A DNA stretch of 64,000 nucleotides from NCBI GenBank assembly GCA_963932465.1, contig OZ010787.1:18989936-19053935 (forward strand), given 5' to 3'. Below the pieces are notes generated by a model. That model worked only from the letters and a program-made list of their open reading frames with translations. It had not been told where the DNA came from and made no database searches. The position numbers were made by a program, and so were the translations under genes. The stretch is from Maratus speciosus (Eukaryota; Arthropoda; Arachnida; Araneae; Salticidae). Shown here piece by piece: positions 56,850 to 64,000 of this stretch; the first letter of the stretch is position 1; the number at the start of each line of letters is the position of its first letter.

Positions 56850-57862
56850 AAAAAATGATGCCATAGAATGGAACACGTGGCAGACCGAAGGAACAAGGTC
56901 CGGACTATGTAGGAGATGAGGTAAATTCCGTCAAGCTCTTCTACTTTATTGCGAGACGTGTGCAGTCTTGCATTGTCTTGTTAGAGAAGATGTCTCTCTC
57001 TGTTGACTAATGCAGACCATTTGCTTTTCAAAGAAGCATACATAGTGTCCATCTGTTCACAGTAGATTTCAATTTCAGAGTTAGTTGATGGATCGACCAT
57101 GTGGAATGATTTCAAAATGAATTACATGCTCAAAATTCCACCAGACATTGATCGTGAACTTCTTTTCAAACCGCGCTTGTTTCGTAACATGTTGGACTGA
57201 TTGTCCCATATCAAAAAATTATTTCTCGATTATCTGGGTTCTGTAGATACATCCATTTCTCATCATATGTCACTTTGCGTTTGAAAAACCGCAAATCCTG
57301 TAAGTTTTCCAGAAGAGTTTTGTACATTTCCACTCTGTGATTTGCTTGCTGCATAGTCAGTTCATAAAGGACTTCCCTAGAGTTCTTGTATGTTTTCTGT
57401 AGTTTATGTAAAGTTTGGCATATCATGTCCTTAGACGGTCTTATCTCTTCTTTGGTTTTAATCTCCATTCTTTGCTTCAAACCTTCCAGATTAACATATC
57501 ACTTCTGAGTTTCATTTTAAGTGACAAGTTATCTCCCTTAAAAAGTTTGAACCAGTTTTGGGCTGTACGTTTGCTGATCATATCATCTGCTTCAACTTCT
57601 CGAGTGTTACGAGATGCTTCAACAACTTTATGAGCAATTTTAAAATAATGTCTTAAGATGGATAATATTTCAATATTTGTATCAATCATTATGTAACCTA
57701 TAACTAGATAAAAGAATAGATATTAGCGTAATATAATTTGAAGGAACATATACTCTTTAGTATAACATTTTGCACTGATCGTTAATTATAAGGTAGTGCC
57801 ATCTATAGCCTTTCATATAGATATAGAGGTATCCTAAAAACGAAAATACTTTTGATACACCC
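56850..57862 (-). mobile_element. Mariner element, 5' end intact, 3' end truncated
   Basis: The minus-strand start GGGTGTATCAAAAGTATTTT (57862 downwards), next to TA (57863-57864), is a mariner-type terminus. The transposase relic follows (separate entry). The other end is lost at a C-rich run (56821-56850), about where the last part of the coding region would be. It is inserted in the 6.5-kb hAT element and so is younger than that insertion, unless carried in with it. Confidence 0.7.
56853..57689 (-). pseudogene. Mariner transposase pseudogene (D,D34D type)
   Basis: On the minus strand the N-terminus reads LRHYFKIAHKVVEASRNTRE and then SKRTAQNWFKLFKGDNLSLK, the HTH region with the mariner motif. 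After a frame change near 57480 it continues YELTMQQANHRVEMYKTLL, then DLRFFKRKVTYDEKWMYLQN with the first catalytic Asp. Decayed sequence with stops follows, then QDNARLHTS with the second Asp (about 56990), and, in another frame, HSPDLVPSVCHVFHSMASFF with the third (about 56900). All three catalytic motifs are recognisable, but they are separated by at least two frameshifts and several stops. It is dead as it stands. Confidence 0.85.
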
Positions 57863-58290
57863 TAACACTTGATTTAAAAAATAATCTGCTTCTGTTGTAG
57901 TTTGCTTACTTTCATAATAAATATTTATATTATTTTATATACAGTATCTAAACTAGTTCCATGTTAAAAAAAAAAAAAAATGCTAATTAGGAGTTGTTTG
58001 TAACTTAAAAATGAGGGGGAAAATGTCTTTAGTTTTAGTCAACCAAATCACTGTTTTGAAGCCATAATAATCTAAATCCTACTCTAATACCTAAGTAAAT
58101 ATTAACAAGAGCGAAAAATCATGCGTCCTGCAAAGATTATGTAATATTTTTCCAACACATCAGCAATTATAATAAAACTTTGCAGTTTATTAAGATGAAA
58201 GATGTCTAAATGAACAATTTAGAAAATGCATAACTCAGTTGTTCTACAATTACTGAAATTACGATCAATAATCTAAAAAACATCAGAATT
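57863..58290. other. Interior of the 6.5-kb hAT, nothing recognised
   Basis: AT-rich, with a 15-base A run near 57966. No open frame with a motif. Confidence 0.4.
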
Positions 58291-58589
58291 TTTGTTCATC
58301 CCTCTATATGATCTATAAATTTGTATGTATATTACGTTGTATGCTAAAAGTCTATTAAATTAAATGCATAGTGCAGTTAAAAATTTCTAGCCAGTAATGT
58401 CCGCCAATAAATGGAAATGTACTTGAGACCTTTTGTGTAGCCCTGTATATGATCTATAGAACTAATATTTACCAAGTAATATGCAAAAAAATAGTTACAT
58501 TTTAAATCGCGTACCATAACTGAAAACACACTTACAGCAATATAATAAGCTTCATATTCAGTACTGTAACCAAATATTTTTGTGTGTCC
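58290..58589 (+). repeat. Tandem units of 146-147 bp, same family as 18600-19725
   Basis: CCCTCTATATGATCTATA (58294), CCCTGTATATGATCTATAG (58441) and CCCTGTAAAT (58588) mark units much less diverged in spacing than those at 18.6-19.7 kb. The last unit is interrupted by the small hAT element and resumes at 59703. Confidence 0.65.
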
Positions 58590-58597
58590 CTGTAAAT

Positions 58598-59702
58598 CAG
58601 TGGTTCCCAACCTTTTTTAGTCCACGCCCCACCAAAGCATCTGTAAAGTCACTATGCCCCCCCCCCCCTCCCCGTAATCTGTAAATTATGTCTCTTATTA
58701 TTTAAAAAGTGAACTCTATTCACACGGTAGGAGTGTAATAGTGCAGTTACCATAGCTATTCATTTCACATTTTTTAACTTGTCAAAGAGGTGAATCTTTT
58801 ACCACAAATGTGTTTTTACATAATTTTAAAAATGCAAAGAGATTATACATCTTTCCTGATATGCCAAAACGAGATTTTTGTACTTTTCCAACTTAACTTA
58901 ATGTTAAAGAAAAGTGTACGGTCTGCATTTTTATCTTCAAGAAATATCTTAAAATACATTTACATTTAACGTTAAAAATGATAAATTCATACATTTTATA
59001 ATGCATTCTTGTAACTTATTAAGAGTTGGTGTAAAATCTTTGGGCATTGACTTTTCTTTCTATGGATAACAAAATACACAAGAAGTACGTATTTCAAAAT
59101 TATCATCTTTATCAAATTTCAGTAGCCATTATTCCGCATAACACATTCTCTCTATTTTCCCTTTCCCAATATCGTTAACACGTTGAGTGCCACGTCAGTC
59201 ACCAGTGACTGACACTGAACTTTCCGTTTAGGTCGCGTCAGTCATCGGTGGCTGACACTTATAGATTGTGAAACAGGAATCTCTTTTTGTGGCCCAAACG
59301 GGAAAACAGACAAAATAGACTTGGCATTCAACGCGTTAATTGTCTTCGCGAATAGAAGTAGAAAACTCATTCAATAAGTAATGGAAAACATTACGAAAAA
59401 TTAAAAAAATTACCACCAGAAAAATTATAGTGAGTTTTAATAATTTTATAGATATCAAAATATTTTGAAAGATTATTCGAATAATTATTCTGGTTTCTAA
59501 TCTATTTTAAAATTTCGATAGAGAACATTTTAAAAATTCAATAAAAAAACTGCTTTCTTAAATTTTGCTTGTATTTCATTTATTTTTAGTCTACAACATT
59601 ACTTTCCCCCCAAAAAGACAAAAGGAACTGATAGCGAATGAGTTAGTAAGAAATTTGGAATTGCCCCCCGGTGGAGCGTACGCCCCACGTTGGGAACCAT
59701 TG
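58598..59702. mobile_element. Non-autonomous hAT element, 1105 bp, exact 8-bp duplication
   Basis: CTGTAAAT is duplicated at 58590-58597 and 59703-59710. The ends are CAGTGGTTCCCAACC and, reverse-complemented, CAATGGTTCCCAACG. CAGTGGTTC(C/T)CAACC is a classical hAT terminus. The uninterrupted host phrase CTGTAAATGAACAATAA exists at 19290-19306, an empty site in the related array. There is no transposase. It contains the TTAA MITE 59179-59335. The minus-strand frame at 59599-59787 is spurious. Confidence 0.9.
59179..59335. mobile_element. TTAA-flanked MITE (157 bp) nested in the small hAT
   Basis: TTAA lies at 59175-59178 and 59336-59339. The ends are CACGTTGAGTGCCACG and, reverse-complemented, CGCGTTGAATGCCAAG. 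The subterminal palindrome GTCAGTCACCAGTGACTGAC follows the left end. The left end at 40446-40540 belongs to the same family. Confidence 0.8.
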
Positions 59703-59824
59703 CTGTAAATGAACAATAAATTAAATGCACACCAGATTCTACAATACGAGCTTTGTAGTACACCTCAGTGTTATACATAAATTTCAATATCCTTGAAAAG
59801 TGTTAAAAGGGACACAGCGGTAAT

Positions 59825-59851
59825 AAAAAAAAAAAAAAAAAAAAAAAAAAA
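59825..59851. repeat. Poly-A tract (27 bases)
   Basis: A pure A run following GGGACACAGCGGTAAT. It could be the tail of a retroposed fragment, but no target duplication is evident. Confidence 0.85.
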
Positions 59852-60599
59852 GCGTATTGAAAAAAATAATGTCCTCTTTAATTTTGATTTAATTGTTACA
59901 AATTGTAAAATAGATTTTATAACAAAGAGAAAAATGACTCTATTATACCTTGGTATAGATACAGCGAACTAAGAAAGGTTATGTGATTGTGAATGGCTGT
60001 TTACTAACCTAACAGCTTTTTGGTCAGTTCTTCACTGATCCTGGCTACGTCATCTATAATAACATCTTTATCCAAATTATAAGTCTGTTTCTACATTCAT
60101 GAAAAGAAGATTAGACATAAGGTCTTGGCTTAAAGTAGACCTACGTCGATTCTTAACTATTTAAGTTTAAAAAACACCCTTTCACAGGTGACTTTTCCCA
60201 CAAGATAGGGTTAGTACAAACTTGTAAGCTACATACAGGTTTGTAAACATTCAAGATTGTGTGAGAGTTCAAAAAGAATATAAAAGCACAGAAAACATTG
60301 TTTCTTTCCAGAAGAACAACCATAAAAATTCTTGTATTCTTCAAATTCAGATTCTACATCGTCATATTCACAGATTTCTTCAGCTCCATTCAAAGACTGT
60401 CTTGTTTTCTTTCAATGTTGGTTTTTTAAGTCATTGTAAAATTTTCACACTGATCTACAAGCTATAACAGCTCTATCAATAATTGATTTCTTTTAACTTT
60501 ACAAAGTTTAGAAATAGTACAAAGGACTTCCGTTGGAAAACTATATAAAGCATTACGATTTCATTAATTTTCCTTGGTTCTAACTTGGAATCAATCGAC

Positions 60600-61672
60600 T
60601 AAATCTTCCTTCGATACTTGTCCTGGAACAATCTAAAACACTGAAAAAGCCAATTTATACTTTTGAGCAGTTGAGATTCAAGGAGCTTCGTCTATTGATT
60701 TTTCAACAGGCATTTCCCTACTTTTACATAAATATTGTTATCTTCAAATTTGCTATTACTTCTACTTGCATAATATTTTGCTTTTGAATACTGAACCTGG
60801 AAGTGTTTATCATTCATTTTATCCCTTACTTGTTGGAGCAGCTGCTGTACCAAGTTCCAAGTTGTAGAATAGTCTTACTTTATAGTATTTTATCCCTTAC
60901 TTTGTACCGCTACCTTTTATCCCTTACCTTATAATAGTTTTACTTTGTAAATAATTTACACTAGGAGATGTAACAAGAAATAAATCTAACAAAACAATAT
61001 ACATAAATAGGTTTTAAAATTTAGACTATTTAGTAATCAAATTTTTTGCCATGAATTTAGATTTGCATTCAAAACTTCCATTTGATATTTCTTTTAAAAC
61101 GGTAATAAAATGGAATAGTTTCCCTGTGTTTACACTTTCCTCACATCTTAAAATTCCCTCATCGATAATCGAAGAAAGCTTTATATTTGCTCCTCCATCT
61201 TGTTGCTCCTATTTTTTGCAACCTGTGCAGTTTATCATGTGTAATATGTTTTCCTCCTCCATATTCTTTTTTGAGATGAGCTTAGAAAAACGACAGATTC
61301 TTACACCAACCTAAATAACTTTTCTGCTAGGAGCAACGTTACTGTTGAATCAGCTACTACCAAGTTCATTACGTGTCCTATACAGTGAGTGTAAATAAAA
61401 TCTTTGTTTTCCTTTTTAAACTAAATTTGTACACCATTATAGCAGCCTTTCATATTTGTTGCTCGGTCAAATGAACAAGAAATAGTAATTGATGTAGCAA
61501 TATCACACTTAGCTAATTTTGATCTTATAAGTTCGTACAAAGTCAATCCACATGAATTATCGACTACTGTTATTTCTAAAAATCTTTCATATATCTTTCC
61601 CTGAACGACATAGCGGACGCAAATTGCAGCCGGCCCATAACAGCTGCATCTTAGAGTACTATCTGATACAAT
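60600..61672 (-). pseudogene. hAT transposase pseudogene (ZMYM1/DUF4371-like)
   Basis: The minus strand reads SDSTLRCSCYGPAAICVRYV and then VVDNSCGLTLYELIRSKLAK. It continues CSFDRATNMKGCYNGVQI, a stop, FIYTHCIGHVMNLVVADSTV and, after a frameshift, KLHRLQKIGATRWRSKYKAF. The blocks D.A.NM.G.YNGVQ, Y.HC..H..NLV and TRW.S.Y form the usual core of hAT transposases annotated as zinc finger MYM-type 1-like. A further piece (ESVNTGKLFHFITVLKEISN) and a C-terminal region follow, with stops. At the start, a CAG junction at about 61671 might be a splice acceptor. It lies inside the CAGGCCCGGACTGGC termini, so it is most likely the element's own enzyme, now decayed. Confidence 0.75.
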
Positions 61673-61679
61673 TTAAAGT

Positions 61680-62122
61680 TAAATATTAGTTTAATAAGCA
61701 AAGGTTACATATTAAGTTAGGAATGTTAGCGTGAACTATATCTCATTTCTTAATCACAAGAATAACAACAACGCGGTAGATAAGAAACCTTTAGGAGGTT
61801 GCAGTTGTACAACTTAAAATAGGGCAAATTACTTTTTCATATTCAGAATAAAAGCCTTTTTTATAAAGCAGATTACTGCGAAATGCAGCAGAGTAATGCG
61901 AATTAAATAATTACAAAAAACTTTTGGCAATTTTTTTCAGCTGTCTTGCCAATCCTGGTTACTATTTTCAGTAGAAATTGAGCATGTGCAGTAAATCTTC
62001 ATGAGGAGTATTCGCTGTTTCGATCAGCCAGTGTCGCGATGTTCTCTGAACCTGAGCCTATGAGCACTGCAGAGAGCGCGATGAGCAAGTCAGCACCACT
62101 CCTCCGTTTCGCCAGCGACACG
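61680..62122. other. Upstream part of the hAT element, GC-richer 61960-62150
   Basis: No open frame with a motif. The GC-richer stretch (TCGATCAGCCAGTGTCGCGA and so on) lies between the transposase relic and the subterminal repeats. It may be the element's former promoter or 5' region. Confidence 0.35.
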
Positions 62123-62890
62123 ACACCACTACCGGCGCTACTTACATAGGCTATCAGCTACCATAAACAGAAACCAACTGGCAACTGCTTAAAATTGATT
62201 CTAAATGCGTAAGATTACGGCAAAACAGTCAAATTATCCTGATGTAACTAGTTAGGAAGTAGTATATCCATTTTTGGAGACTCATCCGGGGCCCTCTTAC
62301 ATAGGCTACCTTAAACCAAAAACAACTGGCAACTGCTTACAGTTAATTGTAAATGCGTAAGATTACGGGAAAACAGTCAAATTATCTTGATGTAACTAGT
62401 TATGAAGTAATATATGCATTTTTGGAGGCCCCTCCAGGGACCTCTTACACAGGCTACCATAAACAAAAACCAACTGGCAACTGCTTAAAATTAATTGTAA
62501 ATGCGTAAGATTACGGGAAAATAGTAAAACTATTCTAATGTAACTAGATATGAAGTGGTATATCCATTTTTGGAGGCTCCTCCGGGGCCTCCTTATAGGC
62601 TACCATAAACATAAACCAACTGGCAACTGCTTAAAATTGATTGTAAATGCGTAAAACTACTGGAAAATTACAGGGAAACAGTCAAATTATTCTGATATAA
62701 CTAGTTATGAAGTAGTATATCCATTTATGGTGGCCCCTTTGGGGCCCCCTTACATAGACTCACATACACAAAAAACAACTGCCAACAGCCAACAGCTTAA
62801 AATTGATTGTAAATGCATAAGATTACGGGAAACTTATGGGGAAACAGTCACATTATTCTGATGTAACTAGTTATGAACTAGTATATCCAT
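62123..62890. repeat. Subterminal tandem array of the hAT element, five 148-166-bp units
   Basis: The phrase ATATCCATTTTTGGAG(G/A) or variant ends each unit, with the T run at 62271, 62419, 62567, 62724 and 62890. Each unit contains AACTGGCAACTGCTTA, AAATGCGTAAGATTACGGG and GATGTAACTAGTTATGAAGT. The units are very similar, and the array directly abuts the right TIR. Confidence 0.85.
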
Positions 62891-62979
62891 TTTTGGAGGC
62901 CCCTCCGGGGCCCCCTTGTGCCGGGGGCCCTCGGCAATCGCCGACTAGCCGACCTGGCCAGTCCGGGCCTGCTAACAAC

Positions 62980-64000
62980 AGCTGAGGTTCTCCAGCTATT
63001 ACATGGACGACAAAAAAAAATTATTTCACGCTTCAACTACCACCAATTTTGAATATAAATCGTCTTCTTAGGTCCCTTGGTGCATCTTCTTTAAAAATGA
63101 TCCGAATTCCTTGCAATTTTCTTTACCATAGTTCTAGCGCCCTCAGATTACATTAAAAACTACTAAAAAGTGTATTTATACCAAACTACATACCACTTAA
63201 GTCCCTTCCCCTTTCGGGCCTGGTACAAGGCCCCTTGAAGCTTTTGCACCATAAATTATTAATAAATTGCCTCTCTTAATCCGATCTTCATTTTTGGAAC
63301 CATTTTTCCATTTAGTTATTCTCCAGTTTCTATATCCCAGTTAAAATCCTGGGGCACCTTAGGGTCCTGTAGGGCCCGATCAGGGGCCCCTTGAACTTTT
63401 TTGTGTGCTACGCATTTTTTACACCCGAATTTTCTCACCTTCTCATTGCATAATTTTAAAATTGAGTCTTGGACTCTTGCCCCTAGACCAACACCCTCAT
63501 ATTTTTATTGGAGCTCTAGGGCTCTTTTTTAAGCATTTACCCCATTTTTGTGCATTTCTTTAAAATATTATTCGAATGATTATTTCATACCCTATGATTA
63601 ATTTTGACTAATTGAAGATATAAAAAGCTAAGTACTAAAACATTTAAACATGTTTTCATGTTAGTGCCGGCTCTCAACTAACAGTTGGGCCCTTTTGGGA
63701 CCACTGTTATAGCTCCCCTAAAAATGGCCCGATTCAGGAACTTTTTTCCTAACAACTTCTTAGGTTCTCCAGCTACTACATGAACGACAAAAAATATTTG
63801 CAGACTTCAGTCACCACCAATTATTAATATTAATCGTCTTCATGGGGGCCTTTGTTGCAGCTTCTTTAAGAACTATCCTATTCTATTGCAATTTTCTTTA
63901 GCATAGTTTTAGCGTCTTCCAGCTACTTTAAAACCCCTAAAAATTTTTCTTATACCCAACTACATTCCAGTTAAGACCCTGGCCCCCAGGGCCCGGTCTT
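62980..64000 (+). repeat. Continuation of the interrupted tandem-repeat element, about 770-bp higher-order unit
   Basis: The sequence from 63215 to the window end repeats, in the same order, the phrases of 55915-56440 plus 62980-63215. These include GGGCCCCTTGAA, TAATAAATTGCCTC, TAACAAC..CTTAGGTTCTCCAGCTACTACATGAACGAC and CAGTTAAGACCCTGGC. Joining across the hAT gives a unit of about 770 bp, present at least twice. It continues beyond the window. No coding sequence. Confidence 0.65.

Larger units (their letters stand above)
56445..62971 (-). mobile_element. hAT transposon, 6.5 kb, with exact 8-bp target duplication
   Basis: The 8-bp duplication CTAACAAC lies at 56437-56444 and 62972-62979. 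The TIRs are CAGGCCCGGACTGGC and, reverse-complemented at the right, CAGGCCCGGACTGGC (perfect over 15 bp). CAG-start TIRs and 8-bp duplications define hAT elements. A decayed hAT transposase reads on the minus strand (60600-61672). Near the right end are five 148-166-bp tandem units. Later insertions inside include a mariner relic and a smaller hAT. The interrupted host sequence is intact at 63744-63765, which serves as an empty site. Confidence 0.9.

Overview
The window looks like non-coding nuclear DNA from an arthropod with a repeat-rich genome. A spider or other arachnid is my guess from the overall repeat content, but the sequence does not prove it. It is very AT-rich, has no convincing multi-exon host gene, and its longest open frame is about 150 codons and belongs to a broken transposase. 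What can be read is mostly transposable elements, their short non-autonomous derivatives and tandem arrays.

Layout. 1-5 kb: AT-rich, an old dispersed repeat and a TTAA-flanked MITE. 5.0-6.4 kb: a long repeat whose internally deleted sister lies at 32.5 kb. 6.6-10 kb: a possible 3.35-kb TTAA element holding a decayed gene, a tRNA-derived SINE with a 14-bp target duplication, and another MITE. 10.1-11.8 kb: a Tigger/pogo relic followed at once by a TTAA MITE. 15-18 kb: two large palindromes, one of them two inverted MITEs sharing one TTAA. 18.6-28 kb: degenerate tandem arrays, ending at a GC-richer block (27.8-28.14 kb) that carries the best candidate for a host exon. 28-33 kb: AT-rich, almost featureless. 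33-40 kb: TIR elements with repeated subterminal motifs, a segmental duplication that preserves both a filled and an empty MITE site, and Tigger-like ends. 41.5 kb: a very young 277-bp palindrome with a hammerhead-ribozyme-like core in each arm. 42.7-44.7 kb: two GC-richer single-copy islands. 45.4-47.3 kb: two related TTAA MITEs. 50.2-51.7 kb: a rearranged Tc1-like element whose two ends both carry the 3' half of the transposase. 53.35 kb: a tRNA-Thr(UGU) candidate and a perfect 28-bp hairpin. 55-64 kb: a nest in which a 6.5-kb hAT element sits inside a tandem-repeat element and itself contains a mariner relic, a tandem array, a 1.1-kb hAT MITE and, inside that, a 157-bp TTAA MITE.

Nothing here works as an operon or pathway. 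The interest lies in structure: exact target-site duplications, paired empty sites, nested insertions that give a relative chronology, palindromic elements, and a few non-repeat islands that could be exons or regulatory DNA of a neighbouring gene. Family names rest on motif recognition and TIR/TSD geometry only. No database was consulted.
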